Of a stretch of 37,361 bases of DNA, positions 1 through 7,434 are shown in pieces (position 1 is the stretch's first letter; each line of letters starts with the position of its first letter). Source of the DNA: Burkholderiales bacterium (GTDB taxonomy: Bacteria; Pseudomonadota; Gammaproteobacteria; Burkholderiales; Burkholderiaceae_C); the NCBI GenBank assembly GCA_019509985.1, contig JAEKLF010000078.1, positions 1 to 37,361 on the forward strand, in the 5' to 3' direction. The position numbers were made by a program, and so were the translations under genes. Under the pieces are notes generated by a model, which was not told where the DNA came from, ran no database searches, and saw nothing but the letters and a program-made list of their open reading frames with translations.

Positions 1-492
1 GCAGAGGTACGACTCCCTGCGCTCTTCGTTTTCCACGTCGACCTGCTACGCGCGATCACCACTACCCCAGGGGGTATGCCGCCACAGCAAATCATTGAAC
101 AGCACCTCTCGTCGGGCCCAATGCAGTGGAATCAGGCACTGAACGCACTGACGTTTGCCTGTTCGTACTGGCGTTTCACGGCGCGGGAGTGGGTACCCAT
201 CTTCATCCACGCCAAATCGCTGGGGCGCCCATTCTTGGATGGCGCCGACGCAATCCAACTGCATGGCGAACTTGGCGACGGCACGACAGTCGAGAGCATT
301 CCACTCAGCATCGCAGCGCTGTCCAGCTTACGAAAGTTGGCTGCGTCCAAGAAGCGGTTTGTGATGGCCAGTGAGCTTGGCGTCAAGACGTTCAACGATT
401 TTGCTGCCTTCGAGCACCTGTATTTGGAGGCCGCCAAGGAGGTCGAGGAGCATGGCATGCTGCACACAGCGGAGATGTCCCGCTTGCCCTAG
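1..492 (+). CDS. Partial protein of unknown function (5' end outside window)
   Basis: The frame is open from the first base of the window to the TAG at 490-492, so the ATG at 76 is probably internal and the gene begins upstream. The visible 163 residues form a soluble, mostly helical-looking protein with no signal peptide, membrane segment or catalytic motif that I recognise. GC content and codon use are lower than in the core genes to the right, which fits an accessory origin. It runs towards the convergent minus-strand gene ending at 564. If it does start at 76 it is a 138-residue protein. I assign no function. Confidence 0.5.
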   Translation, partial: AEVRLPALFVFHVDLLRAITTTPGGMPPQQIIEQHLSSGPMQWNQALNALTFACSYWRFTAREWVPIFIHAKSLGRPFLDGADAIQLHGELGDGTTVESIPLSIAALSSLRKLAASKKRFVMASELGVKTFNDFAAFEHLYLEAAKEVEEHGMLHTAEMSRLP

Positions 493-563
493 CGGGCATC
501 GCTGCGCCCGACCTGACTGCTGCCAATACAAACCCGCGAGAAAACGGGTGATGCACGGACTCA

Positions 564-1703
564 CTAAGCCGGCGTGAACGGGGAAAGCGCCAGCGCGACC
601 AATTGCCTGTAAGCCTCTTCCGTCTGCTCGATGTACTTGATTCCCCGATTTCGCCAATTAGCGGCCATCGCAGGCTCTGTATTCTTGACTTGGTCATACA
701 GTTCAACAGAAAGGACACCGCCGATCCGTTGGATTTCGGCGTCCCGCTTGAACTGTCGTTTCATCTTGAGCCGGTCTAGCCTCGGACGGAGTGAGTCGGT
801 TTCCTGGCGCAGCGCCTGCTCGTAGTCCCAGGTTCTCAACCATAGGCTGCTGAGCTCGATCTGCTTAAGCAGTACACGAGCGCCAGCCGCCGCAGTGGCT
901 TTGCCACTCACAAACTTGTCCGTCGCCTCTCCAGATCGCCCCAGAACTCCCCATGAATCGAAGAAGTTGCCTTCCTCGGCTGCGGCAAAGGTCTTTTGGG
1001 CTTCTTCAAACTCTCGGCGGAACAATTGCATCTGGCTGTCAAAGGGCGTGTCGAGCCGAAGACGCATCAAAACGTCTACCGGATTCAACAGCGTAGATGC
1101 CAGCCTCGGCGCCGGCTTGCCAGTCCAGGGAGGATCGACCCGCTGGGCTGGCGGGGTAAACAGCGTCTCGAGGTCAACGTCAGCAGAAGCCCTCTGATGC
1201 ACTTCCATGCGATTCACACCCCAATAGTCCAGGCACCAGCGGCGACGGTGTACCAGCAGCCATGGGCGCTCATCCTTCTGTCTAGCCGCCACATACTTGC
1301 CCAAGGTTGCCTCACGAGATGTGGGCCTGGGCGTGCACTGGTGACCTCGCAATGGCACCTCCCCCCATCCATTAAAGGTCGGGAGCTTCTTGTCGCTGAA
1401 GAAACTGCCGGGCGCACCGAGGAAAAAGGTCGCCTTGCGGAAGTCTAACTGTTTGAGCTTGCTGAGTTGGCGGCGGTAGCGCGGCATGCGCCTCAGCAAT
1501 TCCCAAGCCAAACGCAGGTAGTCGGCGCGCTTTAAGTCTCCAGCAGCCTTAATCGGCGGATAGGCCGAAGCATCTTCCCAATTCGCCCCTGGAACAAATA
1601 GCTCACGCGACTCGGCGTCATCGGGGTTGTATTGCAGGTAGCTGGCCAGCCCCTTCACCGGAGCTGAATCCTTACCCATCGCCACCGTCTTCCGCACGGG
1701 CAT
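564..1703 (-). CDS. DUF6499-like (regulator-domain) protein on integrative element
   Basis: This is a 379-residue soluble protein. Residues about 38-80 contain a W-E-D-x-S-x-Y segment followed by a run around LAWELLRRMPRYRRQ. This resembles the transcriptional-regulator-like domain (DUF6499) common near the ends of proteobacterial integrative and conjugative elements, often with DUF2285 proteins. The match is from memory and is moderate. The rest is basic and Trp/Arg-rich, with no fold I can name. The start at 1703 lies only 21 nt downstream of the 3' CCA of the intron-containing tRNA on the same strand, so the gene may be read from the tRNA promoter. A second possible start is at 1679. GC is lower than in the core. 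Role inferred: control of element genes. Confidence 0.6.
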   Translation of the reverse strand: MPVRKTVAMGKDSAPVKGLASYLQYNPDDAESRELFVPGANWEDASAYPPIKAAGDLKRADYLRLAWELLRRMPRYRRQLSKLKQLDFRKATFFLGAPGSFFSDKKLPTFNGWGEVPLRGHQCTPRPTSREATLGKYVAARQKDERPWLLVHRRRWCLDYWGVNRMEVHQRASADVDLETLFTPPAQRVDPPWTGKPAPRLASTLLNPVDVLMRLRLDTPFDSQMQLFRREFEEAQKTFAAAEEGNFFDSWGVLGRSGEATDKFVSGKATAAAGARVLLKQIELSSLWLRTWDYEQALRQETDSLRPRLDRLKMKRQFKRDAEIQRIGGVLSVELYDQVKNTEPAMAANWRNRGIKYIEQTEEAYRQLVALALSPFTPA

Positions 1704-1724
1704 GCTTTCTAAAACTCAGATGAA

Positions 1725-2050
1725 TGGTAGGCCGTGCAGGGCTCGAACCTGCGACCAAAGGATTCAAGTTTGCGTGGGTTTCCCCACTCCTTGGACTATC
1801 TCATCACCCACAGCCGAACTGTTGGGGTGCCGGGCGCTCGGGGGACACTTATCGGATTGGCTCCTCACGTCCTAGTCTCTGCACCTTCCCGCCTACCGGT
1901 CTTGCGACCTGCCTTCGGCGGGCTTGGCTCAAGGTTGCCATGGCTTTCGCTTTAGGGTTCCTTGAGTTCACCCGGTTTTCCAACGGGGATTACTCCCCGT
2001 GGTCACCATTTCGATGAGTCCTCTGCTCTAACCGACTGAGCTAACGGCCC
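1725..2050 (-). tRNA. tRNA with anticodon CAU, probably tRNA-Ile2, interrupted by a group I intron
   Basis: Exon 1 is 2014-2050 (37 nt) and exon 2 is 1725-1764 (40 nt, with encoded CCA). Joined, they give a 77-nt cloverleaf. The acceptor stem GGGCCGT/ACGGCCT includes a G-U pair at 1-72, the anticodon stem is GAGGA/TCCTT, the loop is CTCATAA, and the T arm is GCAGG-TTCGAGC-CCTGC. The anticodon CAU is at 2014-2016 and the intron follows it directly. The anticodon arm and the TTGGTC variable region look more like tRNA-Ile2 (lysidine-modified by TilS, reading AUA) than elongator tRNA-Met. Amino-acid identity cannot be settled from sequence alone. The gene lies in the putative element, directly upstream of the DUF6499-like gene. 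Confidence 0.85.
1765..2013 (-). ncRNA. Group I self-splicing intron (249 nt) in the anticodon loop
   Basis: The intron lies directly after the CAU anticodon and ends in G at 1765. P1 can form between exon UCAU (2017-2014) and GUGA (2006-2003), with the conserved U-G pair at the splice site. A P2 hairpin ACGGGGA/TCCCCGT spans 1983-2000. A CTCAAGG/CCTTGAG stem (1960-1966 with 1928-1934) fits P4/P5. The P7 strands are GACTA (1873-1877) and TAGTC (1794-1798). A GTGGG-GAAA-CCCAC hairpin (1774-1787) fits P9. Stretches such as GAGCCAAGCC and AGTCCAAGGAGTGG resemble the Azoarcus tRNA-Ile(CAU) intron, which sits at the same position as I recall it. The longer size comes mainly from the P3-P8 part. 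No homing endonuclease is encoded. Confidence 0.88.
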
Positions 2051-2116
2051 ATTCAACTTCACTTCATGCATGCCGCCGTGCCCAAAAGCATGGCGAACGT
2101 GCCCTTCTTGCCTCCA

Positions 2117-2166
2117 GTAGCAAATTCGTAGCAAACGCGCTTGCTTGACGTCACCAAGTAGCAAAC
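2117..2166 (+). repeat. Three GTAGCAAA direct repeats, candidate integrase arm-type sites
   Basis: GTAGCAAA occurs at 2117-2124, 2128-2135 and 2158-2165. The first two are 11 bp apart, one helical turn, and the third is 30 bp further on. They lie between the intron-containing tRNA and the truncated tRNA half. A TGACGTCA palindrome is at 2146-2153 and GTTAAC is nearby at 2211-2216. Short direct repeats beside an attachment core are typical of tyrosine-recombinase arm sites. The role is inferred from position. Confidence 0.5.
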
Positions 2167-2240
2167 GGCTTCGCCGCAAGCTGTTGATTTCAAAGACCTT
2201 CTGAAATCACGTTAACGTCAAGTAAACACACTGCCTACTT

Positions 2241-2281
2241 GATTATGAGTCCTCTGCTCTAACCAACTGAGCTAACGGCCC
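2241..2281 (-). pseudogene. 5' half of a tRNA(CAU) gene, cut in the anticodon arm (attachment junction)
   Basis: Read on the minus strand, 2281 to 2241 matches tRNA positions 1-41: acceptor strand, D arm, anticodon stem and the full CTCATAA loop plus TC. It then diverges abruptly. No T arm or 3' acceptor strand follows. It differs from exon 1 of the nearby intact gene by one D-loop base (AGTTGG against AGTCGG). It lies 54 nt after the hrcA stop, on the chromosomal side. This looks like the resident tRNA gene split at the anticodon loop, one of the known sublocations for tyrosine-integrase crossover in tRNA genes. The displaced 3' half should lie at the other end of the element. Confidence 0.75.
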
Positions 2282-2335
2282 CCGGGGGAAGGATCCAGAA
2301 GATCCGGGAAGGGGCGGATTCTAGTCAGCGCCGGC

Positions 2336-3343
2336 TCAACGTTGCGAGAGCGCCTGGCCCACCATCCGCGACGTGATGTCGACGATCTGGATCATGCGGT
2401 CGTAGGCCATGCGCGTGGGGCCGATGACGCCCAGCGTGCCCACCACCTGGCCGTCCACCTCGTAGGGCGCGCTGACGATGGACAGCTCCTCGTAGGGCAC
2501 CACCTGGCTCTCGCCGCCGATGTAGATGCGCACGCCCTCGGCGCGGCTGGAGGTGTCCAGCAGGCGCATCAGCTGCGTCTTCTGCTCGAACAGGTCGAAC
2601 AGGCGGCGCAGGCTGCCCATGTCATGGCTGAAGTCCTGCACGGTCAGCAGGTTGCGCTCGCCGGAGACGACGACCTGCTCCTGCTCCTGCACCATGGCCT
2701 CGGTGCCGACCTGCACCGCCGCGCTCATCAGCCCGGCGATCTCGCCGCGCAGCGCGTCGACCTCGTGGCGCAGGCGTTCGCGCACGGCTTCGAGCGTGAG
2801 CCCGGCGTAGCCGGCGTTCAGGCGGTTGCTGGCTTCGGCAAGTTCGGCCTGGCTCAGGTCCTGGGCCGTGAAGATGACGCGGTTCTGCACATCGCCGTCC
2901 GGCGCGACGAGGATGACCAGCACGCGCCGCTCGCCCAGGCGCAGGAATTCGATGTGGTGGAAGACGCTGGCTTTCTTGGGCGACGTGACGACGCCGACGA
3001 AGCTCGACAGGTTGGACAGCATCTGCGCCGCGCTGGCGATGACGCGCTGGGGCTGGTCGGGCTGCAGCCGGGCCGCGTCCACGCCGATGAGGCCGGGCTG
3101 GGCAGTCAGCATGGTGTCGACGAAGAGACGGTAGCCGCGCGCCGTCGGAATGCGGCCGGCGCTGGTATGCGGGCTGGCGATGAGGCCAAGGTCCTCCAGG
3201 TCGGCCATCACGTTGCGTATGGTCGCCGGACTCAGCTCCAGGCCCGAAGCCTTGGACAGCGTGCGCGAACCCACCGGCTGGCCATCCGCGATGTAGCGCT
3301 CAACCAGGGTTTTCAGCAGGGACTTGGATCGCTCGTCGAGCAT
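2336..3343 (-). CDS. hrcA: Heat-inducible transcription repressor HrcA
   Basis: A 335-residue protein of full family length. The N-terminal winged helix covers about residues 5-75 and includes the characteristic [17 protein letters not shown] run followed by [16 protein letters not shown]. The remainder is the GAF-like dimerisation domain. HrcA is a cytoplasmic repressor that binds CIRCE inverted repeats upstream of groESL and dnaK operons, and its folding depends on GroEL. No CIRCE element (TTAGCACTC and its inverse) is visible in this window, so its targets are elsewhere. It diverges from nadK. The ATG at 3343 gives the usual [10 protein letters not shown] beginning. Confidence 0.95.
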   Translation of the reverse strand: MLDERSKSLLKTLVERYIADGQPVGSRTLSKASGLELSPATIRNVMADLEDLGLIASPHTSAGRIPTARGYRLFVDTMLTAQPGLIGVDAARLQPDQPQRVIASAAQMLSNLSSFVGVVTSPKKASVFHHIEFLRLGERRVLVILVAPDGDVQNRVIFTAQDLSQAELAEASNRLNAGYAGLTLEAVRERLRHEVDALRGEIAGLMSAAVQVGTEAMVQEQEQVVVSGERNLLTVQDFSHDMGSLRRLFDLFEQKTQLMRLLDTSSRAEGVRIYIGGESQVVPYEELSIVSAPYEVDGQVVGTLGVIGPTRMAYDRMIQIVDITSRMVGQALSQR

Positions 3344-3358
3344 GGCGCGATCTTATGT

Positions 3359-3470
3359 CTTGCGTGCCGGACCGCCCGAGCGGAGCGAGTAGCTCTGGCA
3401 CCCACTGACTAAAACTTGCGTGCCGGACCGCCCGAGCGGAGCGAGTGGCCCTGGCGCCCACCGACCAAAA
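3359..3470 (+). repeat. Imperfect 56-bp tandem duplication between hrcA and nadK
   Basis: Unit 1 is 3359-3414 and unit 2 is 3415-3470. The first 32 bases are identical. The remainder differs at five places, all transitions (A/G or T/C), giving 51 of 56 identical. Each unit contains CCGCCCGAGCGG followed by AGCGAG. The pair fills most of the divergent intergenic region and so may lie over the hrcA or nadK promoter. No function is evident. Confidence 0.85.
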
Positions 3471-3522
3471 CCGGCCCCTTTCCTCGGGAGAGAGGCGATA
3501 CCCCTGTGGTGTAATTTGCCGC

Positions 3523-4389
3523 ATGGCCGAGCGCTTCAGACATGTCGCCATCGTGGGCAAGCATCAGGCGCCGGGCATCAGGTCGGTGCTGGAAGAGATT
3601 GCCCAATTTTTATGCAGCCAGGGGCTGGACGTCTCGCTCGAAGCTGAAACGGCGCTCAACACCGGCCTGACAGGCTATGACGCCCTGTCCCACGACGAAC
3701 TCGGCAAGGCCTGCGACCTGGCCGTCGTCGTCGGCGGCGACGGCACGATGCTCGGTTTTGCGCGCGAGATGGCGCGCCACGGCATCCCGCTGCTGGGCAT
3801 CAACCAGGGGCGGCTGGGCTTCATCACCGACATCCCCATCGAGCGCTGGCGCGAATCGCTCGCGCCCGTGCTGGCCGGCGACTACGAGGTGGAGCCGCGC
3901 GCGATGCTGGAAGGCGCGGTGCTGCGCGACGGCGAGTCCATCTTCTCGGGCCTGGCGCTCAACGACGTCGTCGTCAGCCGTGGCGGCACGGCCGGCATGG
4001 TGGAGCTCAAGATCGAAGTCGGCGAGCAATTCGTCGCCAACATGCGCGCCGACGGCCTCATCGTCGCCTCGCCCACCGGCTCCACCGCCTATGCGCTGTC
4101 GGCCGGCGGCCCCATCCTGCATCCCAGCATCGCCGGCTGGCTGCTGGTGCCGATCGCGCCCCACACGCTGTCCAACCGCCCCATCGTGCTGCCCGACCTG
4201 GGCGAGGTGCGCATGGAGATCCTCGCCGGCCGCGACGCGTCGGTGAACTTCGACATGCAGAGCCTGGCCAGCCTGCTGCACGGCGACACCATCACCGTGC
4301 GGCGCAGCCAGCATCAGGTCCGCTTCCTGCACCCGCAGGGCTGGAGCTATTACGCGACGCTGCGTCGCAAACTCCGTTGGTATCTCTGA
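3523..4389 (+). CDS. nadK: NAD kinase
   Basis: A 288-residue enzyme phosphorylating NAD to NADP with ATP or polyphosphate in the cytoplasm. The diagnostic GGDGT motif is at residues 71-75, the LND motif at about 146-148, and [12 protein letters not shown] at about 186-197. The start at 3523 is chosen because [13 protein letters not shown] matches the usual family N-terminus. An in-frame extension back to 3445 would run into the tandem duplication. There is no Shine-Dalgarno sequence before 3523, and a TGTAAT hexamer sits only 7 bp upstream, so a leaderless transcript is possible. recN begins 3 bp after the stop. Confidence 0.95.
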   Translation: MAERFRHVAIVGKHQAPGIRSVLEEIAQFLCSQGLDVSLEAETALNTGLTGYDALSHDELGKACDLAVVVGGDGTMLGFAREMARHGIPLLGINQGRLGFITDIPIERWRESLAPVLAGDYEVEPRAMLEGAVLRDGESIFSGLALNDVVVSRGGTAGMVELKIEVGEQFVANMRADGLIVASPTGSTAYALSAGGPILHPSIAGWLLVPIAPHTLSNRPIVLPDLGEVRMEILAGRDASVNFDMQSLASLLHGDTITVRRSQHQVRFLHPQGWSYYATLRRKLRWYL

Positions 4390-4392
4390 TCC

Positions 4393-6075
4393 ATGCTGCG
4401 GCACCTGTCCCTCAAAGACTTCGTCATCGTCCCGACGCTGGAGCTCGACTTCGAGCCCGGCTTTGCCGTACTGACCGGCGAGACCGGCGCGGGCAAGTCC
4501 ATCCTCATCGACGCGCTGCAGCTGGCCCTCGGTGGCCGGGGCGACGCCGGCGTCGTGCGCGAAGGCGCGGCCAGGGCCGAGATCTGCGCCGAGTTCGACA
4601 CGCCGCCGCATCTGCGCGCCTGGCTGGACGAAGCGGGATTCGAGGCCGACGATGCGCTGCTGCTGCGTCGCGTCATCGACGCCGCGGGCAAGAGTCGCGC
4701 CTGGATCAACGGCGGCGCCGCCACACTGACCCAGCTGCGCGAGCTGGCCGACCATCTCCTAGACATCCACGGCCAGCACGCCTGGCAAGGCCTGACCCGC
4801 CCGGCCGCCGTGCGCGAGCTGCTCGACGGCTTTGCCGGCCTGGACACCGCGCCGCTGGCGCGCAGCTACGCCGCCTGGAAGCAGGCCGCCGAGGCGCTGG
4901 AAAAGGCGCAAGGCCAGCAGGCCGAGGCGCAGCGCGAACACGACCGTCTGGCCTGGCAGATCGGCGAGCTGGACGGCCTGGCGCCCGGTGACGGCGAATG
5001 GGAAGAGCTGAACGCCGAGCATCAGCGCCTGTCGCACGGCCAGTCGCTGCTGGACGCGGCCCGCTCGGCGCTGGACGCGCTGGATGAGGCCGAGCCCAGC
5101 GCACAGTCGCTGGCCACCGGCGCGCTGGACCAGCTCGAACGCGTGCTCGACCACGACGACCGCCTGCTGTCCGCCGTGCAGGCGCTGCGCGACGTGCAGG
5201 CGCAGCTGCAGGACGCCAGCCACACGCTGTCGGCCTATCTGCACAAGGCCGACCTCGACCCCGCGCGCCTGGCCGAGCTGGACGAGCGCGTGTCGGCCTG
5301 GATGACACTGGCGCGCCGCTACCGCCGCCAGCCGCAGGAGCTGCCGGCCTTGCTGGCGCAATGGCGCGCCGAGCTTGCTGCGCTGAACGCGGCCAGCGAC
5401 CCGGCGTTGCTCGAAGCAGCACTTGCCGCCGCGCGCCAGGCCTTCGACGCCGAGGCCAGGGCCGCCAGCCGCGCACGCCGCAATGCGGCGCCCAAGCTCG
5501 CCGCCGCCGTCAGCGCCGCGATGCAGCAGCTCGGCATGGCCGGCGGCCAGTTCGACATCGCGCTGAACGCGACCGACGGCCCGCAGAGCTTCGGCCTCGA
5601 AGCCGCGGAGTTCCTCGTCGCCGGCCATGCCGGCAGCACGCCGCGGCCGTTGGCCAAGGTTGCCTCGGGCGGCGAGCTGTCGCGCATCGCGCTGGCCATT
5701 GCCGTGACGACCAGCCAGGCCACCACCGACGCCTCGCCCGGCACGCTGATCTTCGACGAGATCGACGCCGGCATCGGCGGCGCCGTGGCCGAGACCGTGG
5801 GCCGGCTGATGAAGCAGCTCGGACGCGAACGCCAGGTGCTGGCCGTCACCCACCTGCCGCAGGTGGCCGCCTGCGCCGACCGTCATCTCGTCGTCGCCAA
5901 GAGCTTGCAGGATGGCGCCACCGCCAGCCGCGTTGCGCCGGTCAACGGCGAAGCCCGGGTGGCCGAGATCGCCCGCATGCTTGGCGGCGAGCGGCTGTCG
6001 TCCACCAGCCTCGCGCACGCCCAGGAAATGCTGGACGCGTCGACCGCCGTGAAACCGCGCAAGGCCAAGTCATGA
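4393..6075 (+). CDS. recN: DNA repair protein RecN
   Basis: A 560-residue SMC-like ATPase for double-strand break repair that bridges broken DNA ends. The N-terminal Walker A GETGAGKS is at residues 29-36. A central region rich in Ala, Leu, Glu, Gln and Arg forms the coiled coil. The C-terminal half contains the ABC signature in [13 protein letters not shown] at about 422-434 and Walker [13 protein letters not shown] at about 451-462. The length is normal. It follows nadK by 3 bp, and its TGA overlaps the rapZ start in an ATGA, so the three are likely co-transcribed. No LexA box was recognised upstream. Confidence 0.95.
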   Translation: MLRHLSLKDFVIVPTLELDFEPGFAVLTGETGAGKSILIDALQLALGGRGDAGVVREGAARAEICAEFDTPPHLRAWLDEAGFEADDALLLRRVIDAAGKSRAWINGGAATLTQLRELADHLLDIHGQHAWQGLTRPAAVRELLDGFAGLDTAPLARSYAAWKQAAEALEKAQGQQAEAQREHDRLAWQIGELDGLAPGDGEWEELNAEHQRLSHGQSLLDAARSALDALDEAEPSAQSLATGALDQLERVLDHDDRLLSAVQALRDVQAQLQDASHTLSAYLHKADLDPARLAELDERVSAWMTLARRYRRQPQELPALLAQWRAELAALNAASDPALLEAALAAARQAFDAEARAASRARRNAAPKLAAAVSAAMQQLGMAGGQFDIALNATDGPQSFGLEAAEFLVAGHAGSTPRPLAKVASGGELSRIALAIAVTTSQATTDASPGTLIFDEIDAGIGGAVAETVGRLMKQLGRERQVLAVTHLPQVAACADRHLVVAKSLQDGATASRVAPVNGEARVAEIARMLGGERLSSTSLAHAQEMLDASTAVKPRKAKS

Positions 6076-6989
6076 GCAACGCCGAGACCGATCTGCACGG
6101 CGACGTCGTGCTGCTGACCGGCATGTCCGGCGGCGGCAAGTCGGTGGCCATGCATGCGCTGGAAGACGCCGGCTACTTCTGCGTCGACAACCTGCCGGCC
6201 GAGCTGCTGCTGGACTTCCTGCGCCTGGAGCAGCAGCGCGGCGAGCGCCGTGTGGCCATCGCCGTGGACGTGCGCAGCGCCGGCTCGCTGCCGTTGATGC
6301 TGCCGCTGCTGAAGGACCTGCGTGCCCGCGGCGTTGCGGTTCGCTCCATCTTCCTGGATGCGAGCAACGACGCGTTGATGCGGCGCTTCTCCGAGACTCG
6401 CCGCCCCCACCCGCTGCGCGAGGACCGCGACACCGGCTTCGGCGGGCTGGACGGCAGCGCCGAAGACAAGCACCGCCTGCTGCTGGACGCCATCCAGCTG
6501 GAGCGCGAATTGCTCGGCGGCCTGAAGGCCGAGTCCACCGTCATCGACACCAGCCAGCTGCGCCCGGCCCAGCTGCGCGCCTGGCTGGGCGACCTGGTCG
6601 GCCCCAACGCCGGCTCCAAGCTGACGCTGGTGTTCGAGTCCTTTGCCTTCAAGCACGGCGTGCCGAGTGACGCGGATTTCGTCTTCGACGTGCGCGTGCT
6701 GCCCAACCCCTATTACGACCGCGAGCTGCGCCCGCTGACCGGGCGCGACGCGCCGGTGGCGGCTTATCTCGCGGCCCAGCCCGAGGTCGGCCTGATGATG
6801 GGCCAGATCGCCGGCTTCCTGTCGCGCTGGCTGCCCAACTTCGCGGCCGACCAGCGCAGCTACCTGACCGTGGCCATCGGCTGCACCGGCGGCCAGCACC
6901 GCTCGGTCTATCTCGTCGAGATGCTGGCGCGCCAGTTCAGCCACCACGGCCACGTGCTGAAGCGCCACCGCGAACTCGACGCAAAGTGA
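6072..6989 (+). CDS. rapZ: RNase adapter / nucleotide-binding protein RapZ
   Basis: A 305-residue protein with Walker A GMSGGGKS at residues 17-24 followed by the family DNLPAELL segment. The C-terminal domain has the conserved [12 protein letters not shown] motif at about residues 271-282. In enterobacteria RapZ binds RNA and presents the small RNA GlmZ to RNase E to tune GlmS; that RNA partner is not known for this lineage. The start forms an ATGA overlap with the recN stop. It is slightly longer than the typical 280-290 residues. The stop codon forms part of the left arm of the inverted repeat controlling the next gene. Confidence 0.93.
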   Translation: MSNAETDLHGDVVLLTGMSGGGKSVAMHALEDAGYFCVDNLPAELLLDFLRLEQQRGERRVAIAVDVRSAGSLPLMLPLLKDLRARGVAVRSIFLDASNDALMRRFSETRRPHPLREDRDTGFGGLDGSAEDKHRLLLDAIQLERELLGGLKAESTVIDTSQLRPAQLRAWLGDLVGPNAGSKLTLVFESFAFKHGVPSDADFVFDVRVLPNPYYDRELRPLTGRDAPVAAYLAAQPEVGLMMGQIAGFLSRWLPNFAADQRSYLTVAIGCTGGQHRSVYLVEMLARQFSHHGHVLKRHRELDAK

Positions 6990-7042
6990 TTTCAGAATAA
7001 ATGTTCTAGACATTTCGTTCTAGAACTTTTATGCTGAAATCA
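6987..7042 (+). promoter_or_regulatory. Dyad-rich operator/promoter of the blaI-like gene
   Basis: TGATTTCAG (6987-6995) and its perfect inverse CTGAAATCA (7034-7042) flank the region. Inside are two GTTCTAGA copies (7003-7010 and 7017-7024) 14 bp apart, the second part of a perfect GTTCTAGAAC palindrome. The region is AT-rich compared with its surroundings and ends on the A of the start codon. BlaI/MecI repressors bind dyads over their own promoters, so autoregulation is the natural inference. Confidence 0.65.
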
Positions 7043-7434
7043 TGAACACCGCCACCGCTTCCATCACGCGGCCGACGACCGCCGAGCTGGACCTGCTGCG
7101 CGTGCTCTGGCAGCTCGGCCCGGCCGATGCCAAGTCCGTGCACGAGGCCCTGCTGCCCGACCGGCCCGACGCCACCTATGCCACCGTGCTGCGCCAGCTG
7201 CAGGTCATGCACGGCAAGGGCCTGCTCGACCGCGACGAGAGCCAGCGCCCGCATCTTTATGCCCCGGTGCATGCGCAAGACAAGCTGCAGCAGTCCCTCG
7301 TGAAGGACTTCATCGCCAAGGCCTTTGCCGGCTCCGGCAAGGCCCTGGTGCTGGCCGCCTTGAAGAACCATGTCAGCGCGAAAGAGCGCGCGGAAATCCG
7401 CCAGTTGCTGGCCAAGAACGGAGACCAAGCGTGA
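7042..7434 (+). CDS. BlaI/MecI/CopY-family transcriptional repressor
   Basis: A 130-residue winged-helix repressor. Residues about 14-75 (TAELDLLRVLWQLGPADAKS, then ATYATVLRQLQVMHGKGLL) match the family DNA-binding domain, followed by a C-terminal helical dimerisation and cleavage region. In beta-lactam sensing the repressor is inactivated when its membrane partner, an M56 metallopeptidase, is triggered. That partner is the next gene, whose GTG start overlaps this stop. The dyads directly upstream are the likely operator. Whether the signal is a beta-lactam or a cell-wall fragment cannot be told from sequence. Confidence 0.9.
   Translation: MNTATASITRPTTAELDLLRVLWQLGPADAKSVHEALLPDRPDATYATVLRQLQVMHGKGLLDRDESQRPHLYAPVHAQDKLQQSLVKDFIAKAFAGSGKALVLAALKNHVSAKERAEIRQLLAKNGDQA

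Larger units (their letters stand above)
1..2240. mobile_element. Right end of a putative integrative element inserted in a tRNA gene
   Basis: Several signs coincide. GC is lower than in the flanking core genes. A DUF6499-like gene is present. An extra complete tRNA gene carries an intron. Three direct GTAGCAAA repeats at 2117-2124, 2128-2135 and 2158-2165 look like integrase arm sites. The boundary falls exactly where a resident tRNA 5' half (2241-2281) stops matching tRNA. No integrase gene is visible, so it must lie further left or be lost. The left end is outside the window. A decayed remnant rather than a live element is equally possible. Confidence 0.55.

Noticed and set aside
1724..2017. 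Plus-strand frame beginning MVGRAGLEPATKG
   Set aside because: It is the antisense of the tRNA and its intron. The AGLEPAT-type peptide is the classic false translation of a tRNA 3' half.
2282..2310. GGATC/GATCC hairpin after hrcA as a terminator
   Set aside because: Only a 5-bp stem and no T run on the hrcA strand.
3344..3522. CIRCE operator near hrcA
   Set aside because: No TTAGCACTC with an inverted GAGTGCTAA was found; the only structure is the 56-bp tandem duplication.
5361..6071. Upstream extension of the rapZ frame
   Set aside because: It overlaps recN in another frame and is Arg/Pro-rich; the ATG at 6072 overlaps the recN stop and gives the family N-terminus.
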